Shown here piece after piece: positions 22,701 through 36,273 of a stretch of 64,000 nucleotides of DNA. The translations under genes were made by a program, and so were the position numbers. The notes below the pieces were generated by a model. It searched no databases. It saw only the letters and a program-made list of their open reading frames with translations, and had not been told where the DNA came from. This DNA comes from Azolla pinnata (Eukaryota > Streptophyta > Polypodiopsida > Salviniales > Salviniaceae). The first letter of the stretch is position 1. Every line of letters starts with the position of its first letter. The stretch is taken from positions 51,810 to 115,809 of the forward strand of contig JBBBWG010028201.1 in the NCBI GenBank assembly GCA_037176905.1. The letters are read 5' to 3'.

Positions 22701-25700
22701 AGCGATGTAATAGCAATGGTAGTGATCTAGTTATGTACGTCATGAATATTTTATGTATGCTGTAAGGTGTTCACCAGTTGCAGCATACACAATACTCTCC
22801 TTTCCACCTGACAGCTTGGAGCATGTTTGCTATGATTAATAATACAAATGTTTGATCACCTAGGTTATCAATGCTGTAAGGATTCTGTATAGTGTTTTTA
22901 TGGTTTCAAGTAAAAAGCTCACTGTTCTTTCCTCTCACATTAAAAGATCTTCTAAAAATCTTTCATAAGGTTGGGCTTTTATGATGTAGCTTATGATACA
23001 AATTAAAATATCAGATAATAATGTTGAACAAAAATAGTATTACCTCCTATAAAGAGCTCCATTGCTTTTTGTAGGGCAATTCACTATGGAATTCTCTTTT
23101 CTTTATGTGGGTAACACCGTTAATGGAGCTTGGAACTGTTCAACAATTAGACTACAAGGATTTGCTGATATTACCTGAACAATTGGACCCTAGCAATTGC
23201 TCAAAGTATTTGTTAGAATCATGGGCAAAAGAGAAGAAACGTACAGATCATGATCCATCATTTCTCCATGCAATCTACATTGTATATCGATGGCAATATC
23301 TTCTAATTGGCATTGTTAAGGTAGTAATTGTTTATGTTTGTTGTTTTGATGTTATTCTTACACATCTTTGTAAGTCTCTCATTCATATTTCTTGCTATTG
23401 CTTATAATTGGTAGTTGTAGTCTTGCTTCCTTTGAAATCATTGTGGCATTGATGCATGGTCTGAAGTGATATAGAATCTAAAAAGATGCGATTCCTGCTC
23501 TAATAATAAGCATAAATAAAGGTGAAGAGGAAGGTAATGATAATGGCCAGTGCCGTGTTCTATCGTTGGTGGGATTATCACTACATCGTTCCTTTTATAT
23601 ACATCAAAGCAGCTCCTCCGAAATCTCTATTTCCACATTTCTCTTTTCATTAATGAGTTCAAGGAATGATTAAATTAGGAAACTGTGATTCCTTCTTGCA
23701 ATCCTCTAGATGTAATTACTAATCTAAGTATTTTTTTACACCAGATTCAGTCGATTTTTAAGAATAGAAAGGGCCTAGTTTTGGGAAAAAAAGTATTTTC
23801 CCTTGAGTAAGCAGTATTTAGCTCAGCTAGCTTTCAATGTGCTCTTTGGTTTTTTACAGTTCTTTAATGATTCTCTGGGATTTCTCGGACCATTATTCTT
23901 GAATTTAATAGTACGAAGCATGGAAGATGGTAATGACTTATATTATGATTCATAATTCAAGAATGTTGTGCTGAAACATAATGCACCATCTCATTTATTT
24001 CGAATGAATGACTTTGTAGCATCGTCAGACAGCATAAGTCGAGGATATTGGTGTGCTGTGGGCATTGGTATTGTCTCTGTATTGAGGTATGGCTTAACTT
24101 TTAGAGCTTTATTACTACCTATACCCTAATCCCTATGTCAAAATAGTTCAGATTCTTTCTGATTAATACCTCTTGAATATTCTTTTGGAGGGCATTCTTT
24201 GGGACACAATACACATTTCTTGTGTCTAAGCTGAAATTACAGCTGCGAGCAAGCATCATCACTCTAGTTTACCGTGAAGTAAATAATTAATTATTTTTCA
24301 AACACAATATCTTGGAGGAAAGATATCGTAAATTACTGTGATTTAATTCATGTTTAATGTTATTTGACTGCATTTAGGCTTTACATCTGAGCATAGCTGA
24401 ACAAAACGGTTTTTCGAATGGAGAGATTCAAACGCTCATGTCTGTTGACTCTGAACGCATTGTCAATTTGTGTGGCAGTTTACATGAACTCTGGAGGTAA
24501 AAGGTGTTATTTATACTTTCAATTGTTTCAATAAACATATAGCTCTCACTTTGAACGGCGAAAACTATATTATATATACTGATCATGGGGAATGAAGCAC
24601 ATTTAAGAAGAATTTGTTCAAGTCCCTAATAACAATACTGATTCCCAATCCTTCTTTCAGCTTACCTCTGCAGATGGCAATTGCATTGGGTTTGCTGTAC
24701 TTGCAAGTGAAGTTTGCTTTTGTTGCAGGGCTTGTAGTCATAATCTTATTGATTCCAGGTACTTTGAGGATCTCTCATGCTTCAATATGGTGAAGAATGA
24801 ATCTTGTCTAATCATGCTAAAAATATCCTTCTTTCTTCTAGTCAATAAAGTGATTGCATCAAAAATAAGCATTGCGAGTCAGCTCATGATGAAAGCAAAA
24901 GATGAGAGGTTTTTACATATCCATTTACACATTCTTTTTATCTATGTTAAGGAAGCGTAGAACCCAGAGTGATCTTTTCTTGTAGGGTTCAGAAAATGGG
25001 TGAAATTCTAACATATATCCGGACTATCAAGATGTATACTTTGGAAAAGTTCTTTTCCAGCAAAGTGATGGAAAGTAGGAAAGAGGAGGTCAAATACTTG
25101 GGGGTAAGTGGGATTTTGTTTTGGTAAATGAGAGTAGTGAATACAATTATTTTTCTCATGGCTTTATTTGATGGATTGAAGTTTTTACAGTGGAATAGTT
25201 TCAAAAACCAGGAACTATGAATTGCTTGTTTTAGATTCTAACATCATCTCTCCTTGTTTGCAACTGACCTTATGTTTAGTCATTGTATGCATTTTCCTTT
25301 CTCGCTTGGATAGATGTGTTTGGAACATTGGATTGCCTATTCCTCTAGTGAGGAGGACATCTGAGAATAGTTTTTATTGACATACTATGGTGTGTGGATT
25401 AGACCATTATCCACCTCCAAGATGAAATAAGTGCCCACATCTGTGTATTTAGTTCGATCATGTTCAGCTGGTTTTGTGGTGTGCTCAAGGCAGATTTGTT
25501 GTCACAGTGGAGCCAGTTCATGTATTCAGGTTCAGTCCTCCGCTTGTGTCACTAGATTCCTGTAAAAGTGTAATACTTCTTTTTTTGAAGAGGTGTAGCT
25601 TGTTGCAATGAGATATTATAGCATGCAGTGGACTACCTATAAAGTTAAATGTTTAGGGCTATAAATTGAAATGGTTTGTACGTTTTTTAATAAATTTAAA

Positions 25701-28700
25701 TGATTTGTATTCTGTTGTAAATTTAAATGCAAGAAATGAACTAATGGCAAGTTTTCGATATGCTAAGATCCTGTTGATGTTTGTTCCAGGTGCGCAAATA
25801 TTTGGATGCGTGGTGTGTTTATTTTTGGGCCACTACACCAATTTTGTTTTCTGTCTTTACATTTGGACTTTACTCCGTCCTTGGTTATCATTTAGATGCT
25901 TCTATAGTAAGGGTTCTAAACATGGATTGAAAAAGAAATAATCCCTTTTCGTAGTAGAAGGTTTGAAAATTATTTTTTACTTTTCAACAGTCTTACAATA
26001 TGCTGCTGTTGTAGGTATTCACCAGTCTTGCTCTTTTCAATATACTTATTTCTCCTTTGAATTCATTCCCATGGGTTGTAAATGGGATTATAGAGGTAAT
26101 CAAATCTTGACATTAATGTTTCCTCAGTCCGTGTGTAGTTACTAAGTTCTGAATTTTAACATTCTGTATCACCAATTACAGGCATTTGTTTCTCTTAAAA
26201 GGCTCAAACGGTTTCTATCAACCCCTGAGATTAAGCAGTCACCTCAAATTGATGCTGAGTATACAACCACAGCAGGAGATACTCCTAGTCTTTCTATTTG
26301 TATTCAGGATGCAAACTTTTCTTGGGCCCATAACTTACAAAAAAATCCAAAGCTAAACCTAAAATCAATCAATCTAAGTATTCTCAAAGGGAGTAAAGCT
26401 CTCATCATTGGAGAGGTGCATAGATGTGTCAAGTGTTTTCCATTTTAAAACTTATCTCTTGTCTTGAGTCATTTACAAGTATCTTTTAGGTGGAGAAACG
26501 ATGTAAACATTCTTCTATTAGCTAAGTCTATGACAATGTGAATTCAGACTTCAGCTTTAGAAGCATCATCAACATGATCCAGTAAAAAAGGACATGCTCC
26601 TGTTGTGAAGAAAAATTTCTGATCTTGGGTAGCACTGACCTTTTTCTTGACGGAAAGGCTGTTGAGACTGTTGGCCAAGTGGACTTGGCCTGCATACCTG
26701 AGAAATTGGTTTCTTGATTTATTATTACCCTTAGATTTGGTTCTAGTCATGACCTTGTGCCCTTGAATGACATAGAAGAAGGGGTTTGATCAGAACATGG
26801 CAATTTGGTTTCAATTAATTTAAACCGTTCTCTGTTCTAATAATTCCATCCCATCTGTCCATGAGTGATGTAGGGAGAAAACAAACTGTCACAATGACAT
26901 TAACATGCACTTCAAGTTCCATTACTCTGTACTATTGGGACTAGAACTCGAACCAATGTTAGTAGTTATGGATCCTTGAAATAGAGGGGACAAATACCAT
27001 GAAACAAGTAGGTGGAGGAGATAAAGGAATCAAAATTAGAAGAGAGATGTACGAAAGGCCATGCTGAAGTAGTGTAGAGTTGGCTTGAGGAAGTACTGTC
27101 TATATAAAGAAAATGGCAGGATTTGCTGGGATAGAAGCTTACAGAACCTAACCATCATAGTCTGATCAGGGTATAGTGTGAGGCGGTTAATTTTGCATTT
27201 TGGTAAATGTTTCTCGTTCTTTCACAGTGAGGAGAGAACAGCAAATCCACAATGGCCAACTTGAGAACGGGAATGTTCAGGATTTGTGCATGTTAAAAAA
27301 ATGTTTCTAGATATATTCTCAGCCAATTTTATGGACTATTTTTGCTTCCAAGAAAAGCATGCTTTCATGCGTATCTTTTTCCATCAAATTGTTTTAATAT
27401 AATCACGTACCCAGCAATATGAAACGTCATCGTCTCTCCTCTTTTATATGTGGTGGCATCATTTTGGTTCTTATTCATAGGTTGGGTCGGGGAAGTCATC
27501 TCTATTGCAAGCAATTCTAGGAGAAATGAGGTACATTCAAGGAGAAATTCAGTCTAAGGGAACATATGCATATGTCTCACAGGTAGGCTCACCAAGTTCT
27601 AGAGGTAATAGGTGATTGGTTATAAAAGATTGCAGAAGATAATGCTGTCATATCTATGTTGTAGAGTCCATGGGTTTTGTCTGGAACTATTCGAGAAAAC
27701 ATTCTGCTTGGACAATCATTTCAGAAGGAGAGGTGAAAAGAAGAAATGCTTTATACTTCAACTCTGGAATACGTTTCTCTTTTTGGTCACCTATGGTTTT
27801 CTTTATAAATCCTTGGGTTTGGGAACATTCTATGACAGGTATGACAATGTACTTTCAGCTTGTGCTCTGGATATTGATGTGGCCAGAATGATTGGAAGAG
27901 ATTTATGTGTTATTGGAGACAATGGGTTCAATCTGTCTGGTGGGCAAAAGACTCGGTTAGCTCTTGCCAGGTAGAAAATCTGCAGCATTTGTGCATACAA
28001 GAATTAATTGTTGGAGTCATTGTCAATTCATAGTTAAGATGATCTCCGTGCTTGATGTTCTAAAATTTCCTTCATTTCTTCCACCATCGTTTGCCATTGA
28101 AATCCAATCTAGAGATGACTTCCACAATCAGTGCATTAATCCGAAGATCTTTTGGGCCTGTTACATCAGATTCCTCCAACTGTATATAGGCTGGCGTGTT
28201 CTACAATCAAGTTCATGATTTAGCTGTAGATCTCTTCATGTACCAAACTGGTTATGTTTCTTGTTTTGGTATTCTGCAAGAGAGATTGGTTGTGGGCCTG
28301 CCTCGATTCCTCTTTCTCTTCCATCATCACACCTGACCGCTTTTTGTGTAAAAGCAGATTCAGTCTGCCTGATTCTTGAATATTGACAGAAGTAGAAAAT
28401 AGCGAAACATTGTTTTCAAACTGTTGATCATTGGGAAAATATATCTTATACTTGGTCCCTTCCTAACATTTGAGGTCATGATAATATCAAGTGTAGTATG
28501 TAACCCTCCAAGCTAGAAAAATTAGGGAAGAGTCCTTGGATGCTGATTTTCTTATTATAAAAGTGCGAAATATTGTAAATATATCTGGAATACGAGAAAT
28601 GCAGAGGGATTGATTTTCCAAGAATTCCAAGCCTTTCGTTTTATTCTCGGAATATCAAATTCCCAGACCTTCACAACTACCATTTGATGTCATTCTAGAA

Positions 28701-31700
28701 TGATTATATTAGGAATTGTGGGTGCATGTAAGGAGTTTAAGTTTTCCATATTCAGGATGTTTAATTTCATGCTCCTATTCTTACAGAGCCATCTACCAAG
28801 ACTCTGATATTTACTTGCTTGATGATCCTTTGAGCTCGGTGGATGCTCGTGTTTCTGGTTGGCTTCTAAAACACGCTATTTCTGGGCCCCTTATGTCAGG
28901 CAAAACTATAATTTTGTCAACCTACAATGCCCAGGTTTAGATTATTATGGTTGCATACGAAATTCCCGCCAGCTTTAAGAAATAAGAATAGTTTTATTAT
29001 GCTATCTATTTAGGCCTTATCAGTGGTGGATATGGTGATCATAATGGAAAATGGAACCATCACTTGGTCTGGTAAAACGGAAGATTTCAGGAGTCAGTTT
29101 CAACTGGAACGTGGAAAGGGACTTATACATCATTATTTATTTCCAAGTAATGAGAAGAAATCAGTGCCGCTAGTTCATATCTCGAAAGAATCAAGTGGGT
29201 CCGATTCTACTCTGGATAAGGGAGACATATCTCCTGCATATTTAGACGATCCTGTAGTTCTCATTGAACAAGAAGGGAGAGTGCAAGGTGCCGTGAACCC
29301 TATTATTTACTGGTAATGTTTGTGCTGACGGTCATTTGTTTACATGTTTCTTATGCATACAAGTCTAATGAAACTTCAATTTGCGGCGCAGGGTCTATAT
29401 CTCTTTCATTGGAATGCCATGGATACTGACAATCCTCATTAGTACTACTCTAATGCAAATATCGAGAAATGGCAATGATTTCTGGCTATCTGTATGGGTT
29501 GATAAAACTGCGGTCGAGTCCATGAATAGTTCTTTCTATCTGGTGAGAGCTCATTTGGCTTGCAATTTAACAAATTTGGAACCTATTAAGTATGAAACTA
29601 ACTCTGGATTTAAGTTTTCAGATTATGTTGTTGCTTATATGAATAGCATGATGATTGACATGGTATTAATTGTTCACATAGTCATCTGCTTGATGACGCA
29701 ATGATCTTTTGATGAATGATTTTCCAAAGATTGGCACACTCCTTCTAGCAAATATCTAGGAAGCTGTAGCCTGAAGTACATAAATAAAGATGTGAAATCC
29801 CATGATCCAAATGTCTGCCTGTATATGTCTGTGCTTGCTTACCTTTGACAGAATTTGATGATATCTACTAGAAGTTCTAACCAAGTAGATAGATATTAGG
29901 ACCATTTTAGTGATGGTATCTACTTGTGATGCCACTAAAGATAATCTTTTGGAAGAGCCAGGTTGCCATAAGTTTATTGTCAGCTTGAATAACTTTTGCA
30001 TTCAGAACCATTTGGCCACTGTATCAAGTGTCTGAACAGAAGTAACTGTTCAATTGAATAGAATTCGAAATGGTGAACCAGAAGTGACTGTGTCAATGTC
30101 ATATTATTGTCAGCTTATCTAAAAATTGCAATGAAAATAATTGAGTCGACAAGTTTTAATGGTCATTTGGTATTGCTATGCAGAAAGTTTTCCTTTGTAT
30201 AGCAGTGGCAAACTCTTTCTTCACAGCTGCACGGGCTTTCTCATTTGCATATGGTGGCCTCTCGGCAGCTTCGAAAATCCATGAGTCCTTGCTAAACCAT
30301 GTTATGGCAGCATCTTCACATTTCTTTAATCATAACCCTAAGGGTCGCATTTTGAATAGGTGATTTACTTCAGATCCAACAAAAATTATGCTTCGGAATG
30401 AATATTAGTGCTACTTATTAATTTTATCTCAATAATTATATTAATGCGGCCTGTTAATTAATGCTCTAGTTTCAAACAAAATAATGTACATACGTATTCG
30501 TATATTGCCACTGGCAGTTGACATTGTTATGGAAACCGGAGCTTCAACCTTACTAAATTGACATTAGAATTTTAGTATAGTAATAAAAAAACCTGGCTAA
30601 TAATGGTTTCAAACTTGTATTGTATCTGAGCTGATGAAGAAAATGTGATTGAGTTAAAGGCTTTGACTAAATACTTCTTTATCTGGTCATTGCGGATGGC
30701 TCAATGCCATCTTCCTTTTTAACTGAAATATGTTATTCTTATATACAGGTTTTCTTCTGATCAGTATACAGTCGATGACTCCCTACCCTTTATATCAAAC
30801 ATATTGTTGGCCAATTTCTTCAGCCTCTTGGGTATAATTGTGATTCTTTGTATAGTGCAGGTCAGAAGATTTGATGTTGTTGTGCACGTACTCTAAGATT
30901 GGGTGTTTTTGCTTCTTATGACTTTACTTCTTTGTTGTGCAGTGGACATTCCTGATTGTTCTTATCCCTTTAAGCTACTTCTACATAGGCCTGCAGGTAC
31001 TGAATGCCAAAGTTTTATAATTTAAGCTTGAACTCTCTACAGATAGAGGAATTAGAAAGAATTATCATTTTCACAATTATCTAGATGTATTTGTTGTTGG
31101 TTCAGTGGAATTGTTTTCCATGTTTAGAGTGCATCAATTCTATTGGATCGTAGATCTATAGTTTATTGCAATAATAGTTATTAAACCTTTGGTTCTGGTA
31201 GGCTATCTCAGTAAGTTTACATACTGAAGTCTAGCATGATTAGCAAGGATAGCATACAGGTATTATTGCTGATGACATTGTGCTGATTTTTGACTCTCCT
31301 GAGGGAGTACAGTACCCTCCAAAAGCTTCAATATCATTTTCATAAACGAGTTTTTATTGGTGAATCTTGATCGAAATGAAGTGATGGGGTTTTAAAACAT
31401 CCCTCTAGAACAGGTAATGAGATGAGGACCATAATTCTTCTGGTCTTTTTTGTTTAATCTCATCATTTTGTTGCAGAAATATTACCGATGCACCTCTCGA
31501 GAGCTGAGAAGACTAGATAGCACCTCAAGATCACCGATATATAGCTCTTTCACGGAAGCCCTAGATGGATCAGCAACAATTCGAGCCTTCAGAGCTGAAG
31601 TATGTGGCACCCTTCATCTTCAGATTAGCATTTACGCTACAAAAATATTCAATTTGACAAAAGTCCAAATTTCATTTGGTTTTTCGCTGTAGGATGTGTT

Positions 31701-34031
31701 CTATACAAAAAATGAGGAACATGTGACATTGAACCAGAGGGCTTCATTTTCAGAGATTGCAGCAAGCCTTTGGCTATCAATACGCCTGCAGGTTTTCTTT
31801 ACCCCAGTTATGGGCATTTTCTTTCACAAACCATTTACGTCTGACTTAACCTTCTTGTTACCAACAGTTGTTAGCGGCTTTCATTATCATCTTCATCAGT
31901 GTTATATCGTTTGTTGGGCATGGAAAAAAATCCCCAGTGGGATCAGCTACAGCTGGTTTGGTACCTTTCTCTTAATTCTCCTTCAATTGTGTGGTTCAGT
32001 TCTCACCAGTGTTGCATGAATCAACACTATATTCAAACTTAATAGCTGTCTTGTATAATCTGTAGGTCGGATTGGGCCTTTCTTACACTACTCCAATAAT
32101 ATCGTTGCTAAGTGATTTGCTTTCAACATTTACTGAGACCGAGAAGGAAATGGTATCTGTTGAGAGGATTAATGAGGTATAATGTCTACACTTTCACACT
32201 ATACAGAATGTTTTTTTATCAAATTAATAATTCAGAATTATCCTGACGATTTGATTAGTATATGGAAGTGCAAGGAGAGCAGAATAATGGGAGATCAATA
32301 GCTGGGCCAGAATGGCCAATGCAAGGGAAGGTAGAGTTTGAGAATATTTCGCTCCATTATGAACCAGGATTGTCACCTGCCTTAAAAAACGTTTCGTTTA
32401 AAATCGAAGGTGGATCAAAGGTAATGTTCTGTATTCAAAGTACATGGTCTTTTGTCAGCACATATTCGTTATTTCACTATGTTGTGTTCTCAAAGATGAG
32501 ACATGTTCATATGTTTCCTCTGTCCATTACATTACTTCTTCCACCTTTGTCCTGATTGAAGGTCTTGTGTAGTACCTGTATTTGATTGATCTGATCCTTT
32601 CTTTCGATACAAGCATCACCTTTAGATCTTATTGTGCCTTCGCTCAGAAAGAATCTCTTTCTAGGCATCATATATGTAATGAAGCTATTTTGTAATCACT
32701 GCCTTATACCTATCAGTCTTTTTATCATTTTCGTTTGATGCTAATTTAAGATGAAACAGGTTGGAGTTGCTGGGAGGACTGGTGCTGGAAAATCAAGCAT
32801 TTTAAACGTGCTGTTTCGCCTGACAAAAGCTTCATCTGGACGCATACTCATTGATGGAATTGATACAGAATATATCTCTTTGTATCAGCTTCGATCTAAA
32901 CTAGGACTTGTCCCGCAGAATCCTTTCCTTTTTGAAGGAACTATCAGGCAGAGTTTGACATGGATATTTGTTTTTCTCCTCAAACATGGTTCAATTTGTT
33001 TTCTCACCTATCAGTTTTGAAAACTTTATTTGATCCGAGTTCTTGGATGCAGGGAAAACCTAGATCCACACGGAAATGCTAGAGATGACAGGATATATGA
33101 AGTTCTTGAGAAATGCCACTTGAAGGGTATGATATTGTCTTTGGGTGGTCTAGATGTGCATATCTTGGAAGGGGGAGACAGCTTCTCTCTGGGGCAACGT
33201 CAACTGCTTTGTCTTGCAAGATCATTCCTTAGATCAACAAAGGTTGGCTTCCATCTTGTAGTGTTTCGGTTCCATGTCGATCTTGCATTTTGCTATTTTC
33301 ACCATGTGCTTGGGTTAAATAAAGTGAAAACCGTTCGTGCATTTTTAGCAGTTAAGAGATCATTGTTTTTCGTCCTTCCTCGGCAACTTTCTGAATTCTT
33401 GAAAAAAAACTTGCATGCAAGTGTTACTATCATTCAAAAAACAAGATTCCTTCATCCACCGATACAGATTAAGATGAAACCTGCAGATTCTTTGCTTAGA
33501 TGAATGCACGGCAAATGTCGATCCACAGACATCCTTGGTGCTGCAGAACGCCATCGCATCCGAGTGCTCTGAAATGACAGTCATCACAATAGCCCATCGC
33601 ATTTCATCGATTTCAAGCCTTGATATTGTGCTTGTCTTGGATCGTGGCGAGCTGGTAACATTTTCTGCTTATTCTTTCAGATGAATTATATTGTATGTCC
33701 ACCCAAAGTTTTTGTTCAAAATAATATTAATTGTTTACCTCTAAATTTGGCATCTCTATGACACAACTTAAAATGTTTTCCCTGATTAACTTCAAATTTA
33801 AAGCATATTCCATTTGCTAGAGCAAATCTATGTTCATTACTTTGGGAGTTATTCGTATTTTGTGTGTGCCTCAAAGACAGATTTTCTGGTTTGCAATTCT
33901 TGTTTTGCTCATGCGCTAAATTCGTTTCCACTAAAAACACTTGTATGCAGGTTGAGCAAGGAAACCCCCGTGTATTGCTTGATGATCCGGCATCGAAATT
34001 CTCGAGTTTCGCTAATGCAAGCTGCAGATGA
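19304..34031 (+). CDS. ABCC13: ABC transporter, subfamily C, plant ABCC13 / animal ABCC10 type
   Basis: I resolve 35 exons: 19304-19371, 19466-19547, 19780-20038, 20139-20326, 21076-21164, 22339-22411, 23075-23320, 23860-23929, 24020-24086, 24191-24278, 24378-24496, 24661-24758, 24842-24908, 24986-25103, 25790-25906, 26015-26095, 26182-26415, 27481-27582, 27665-27732, 27839-27970, 28787-28934, 29014-29312, 29392-29542, 30184-30359, 30749-30860, 30943-30996, 31477-31599, 31693-31791, 31868-31960, 32066-32176, 32259-32420, 32760-32947, 33053-33242, 33487-33654, 33951-34031. All phases join, giving 1506 aa; exons 3-5 have the least certain borders. The order is an N-terminal membrane domain ([19 protein letters not shown]), a first transporter domain, NBD1 (Walker A GEVGSGKSS, signature LSGGQKTR, Walker B IYLLDDP), a second transporter domain and NBD2 (Walker [10 protein letters not shown] at 1303-1311, SLGQRQ, Walker B ILCLDE, H-loop TIAHR). 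The family exports organic anions and conjugates; the substrate here is unknown. NBD1 has Asp for the catalytic Glu, as usual in ABCC, but also Tyr835 where the H-loop His is expected. Confidence 0.93.
19372..19465 (+). other. Candidate U12-type AT-AC intron
   Basis: The 94-bp intron begins ATATCCTTA, matching the U12 5' splice-site consensus, and ends in AC. It has TTCCTTGAT, a full match to the U12 branch consensus TTCCTTRAY, with the branch A ten bases before the 3' end. Splicing joins KEL to VFGC in phase and restores the conserved ABCC13 N-terminus. Without splicing the frame stops after KELYP. Confidence 0.8.
32948..33052 (+). other. GC-AG intron in the ABC transporter
   Basis: The reading ...FEGTIR|ENLDP needs a donor ATCAG|GCAGAG and an acceptor ATGCAG|GGAAAAC. 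No GT donor restores the frame. Intron length is 105 bp. Confidence 0.7.
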
Positions 34032-35746
34032 GATCGCGGTTTAAGGATTGCTGCGAAAACTACTTCAAATTGGAATCTTGTGCAGATTGAATGTTCTCAA
34101 GCTTATCATATTGATTCAGGTAACAACAAACATTACTCTTTCACTTCTACTGAACATTTGACCATAGGGGGAACACTAAGCTATTGGAGAAAATGCTTCT
34201 GGGTCAAGCTGTCGATGCTTTTGTTTATCATCTTGTAATGTATGGAGCCAACAATGATTTACAAGAAATGTTCAAATACATTATATGGAGCCAACAATGG
34301 TGTTGTAGATGTCCAACAGAAAGGTAGCTTTGTTTCAACAGTGATGATGGTTGTCAGTAGAAAGCTGGGTTTGTTTCAACAAAAATATTATGGTATTTTT
34401 GTTAGGTTCTTTGGATTGTTTTTTTTTTCTCGGGAAAGTTACAGATTAGTGCGTAAATTTGCCTCGAATGATTATTTGATGTTCAACAAATTTTCTTGTG
34501 ATGCTAGTTTTGTCCCCAACTAATGAATTAATCAAAACCGTGACTTTGATAAAGTCATAGTTCGTTAATTAGTCGTCGAACAAGACAAGCATTTGGTGGT
34601 TTTTTTTTGCGTTGTAATTGTTTAAATATGCAGTTTGGCAATCTAAACCCTAAACCTTAACCTGAACAAACCCTTCCAACGTAGAAGTTGCAAGGCTGTG
34701 TGTTGCCGATGAAGATCCATGTGGTTAGGGCAATTGATCTGGCACTCGGGTTAATCTTCACCAACAACGAAGCTGGTTACTTCGAGCCATTTTGTTTATT
34801 TTTAGTCGGAGATTTGAGTTGAATATGCGAAACTGTGGAGTTGCTTGCGCCTAGAATCGAACTGATATCAAGACATGGCTCCATCAACTTCAGGGTCATC
34901 ATTCCTTCACCTTGTTCAAAACTGGAAACCCCGAACTTGTACAGATCAGCCTTCTCGTAAGCATCGTTCCCTCACAAAATCATACATATCAAGTCTTTTC
35001 GGCACCCAAATCGTTGGCTAGATTGTGTATGGATTTCTGCTCTTGGCCTCTCAAGCTTGATTTGTCGACTAATTCGTGCATGATGAGTCTTGCCTAATTG
35101 TTGTGTATGAATGATTGGGCTTCCACCCGTGACCTTTCGAGCCTGATCTGTATGGGTTAGTGTTCCCGGAACCATAAAAAAGCCTGACCCCTCGCTAAAC
35201 CATACATGTCATTGTACCCTGAACTTGAATTGCTCGCCAGATTGTGTATGGATGATCGATCAAGCTTTTGCCCTTCACCTTTCAAGCCTGATATATCGGC
35301 TAATCTATACTTGATTAAGACTTCCCTTAACCTTAAAAAGCACGATCCCTCGCTAAACCATACTGATCGAACCCAGATCAAAACCATACCGATCGAACCC
35401 AAATCGAAACCATACCGACCAAACCCCAAATCGTTAGCAGATTGTGCAGGGGCGATGGAGCTTCTGCCCTCGGAGTATTTCAAAGCCCGATCTGCTCGCT
35501 AATAATCCGCACGTGATCAAGTCTTCCCATAATCTAAAGAAAAAGCCCAATCCATCGCTAAACCTCGCACGGGGACGATCGAGCCTTTACCGAGCCGCGA
35601 TCCCGCACACGATTTCCGGCGAATCCGATGAATCTGGAATCTTCTGGAGATTCCCATCCAGAAGATTCCAGATGATGAGTTCATCCGAGATTCCAGACAA
35701 AACAATGAACATTTCTGAATGCTGTGAAATCCTTCGATTCCTGGCT
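34032..35746. other. Gene-free stretch with a 200-220 bp tandem repeat
   Basis: Unique sequence with 3' UTR features of the ABC transporter runs to about 34850. From about 34900 to 35590 there are three to four diverged copies of a unit marked by AGATTGTGTATGGAT (near 35020, 35240 and 35440), TTTCAAGCCTGAT and CCCTCGCTAAACC. A sub-repeat with CATACCGATCGAACC lies at about 35365-35432. The array runs into the presumed promoter of the J-domain gene. Confidence 0.7.
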
Positions 35747-35765
35747 ATGGCGATGCTGATGCTGA

Positions 35766-35813
<48 letters not shown>

Positions 35814-36241
35814 TGGTGGCCTGCAATGCCTTCCATGCCTCCTCTCCGTGTCGCTGTCGCAGGACCTCCTGCTTCCCCATTACTGGGCTCGGACGGCCTC
35901 CCTGTGATGGTGCCGATGATGCCGCCCCGGATGCGGAGGATGCAGGCAACGCTCGCAACCATGGACGCAAGGGAAGGGGCCTCCAACCCTCCGTGAATGA
36001 CCATTACAGCGTCCTCGGAATCCGCAGAGACGCCGACCGGGCCGCCGTCAAGGTCGCCTTCCGCAGCCTGGCTCGCAAGGTGTGCTGTGAGTAGGCCTTC
36101 TCTCTCTCTCTGTATATATGGTTTTTGTATGAAGGAGTTTGGAAAGAAAACACTGTGTTGTGCTTTCTTTCTCTACAACACAGCTTCATCTGTGTGGCGC
36201 ATCCATCCATTCGCACAAATATACATACATTATGAGAAACG

Positions 36242-36273
<32 letters not shown>

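Noticed and set aside
34620-34680. Short AAACCCTAAACC cluster as a telomere remnant
   Set aside because: Only two to three units, in line with the telo-box motifs common in plant leaders and promoters.
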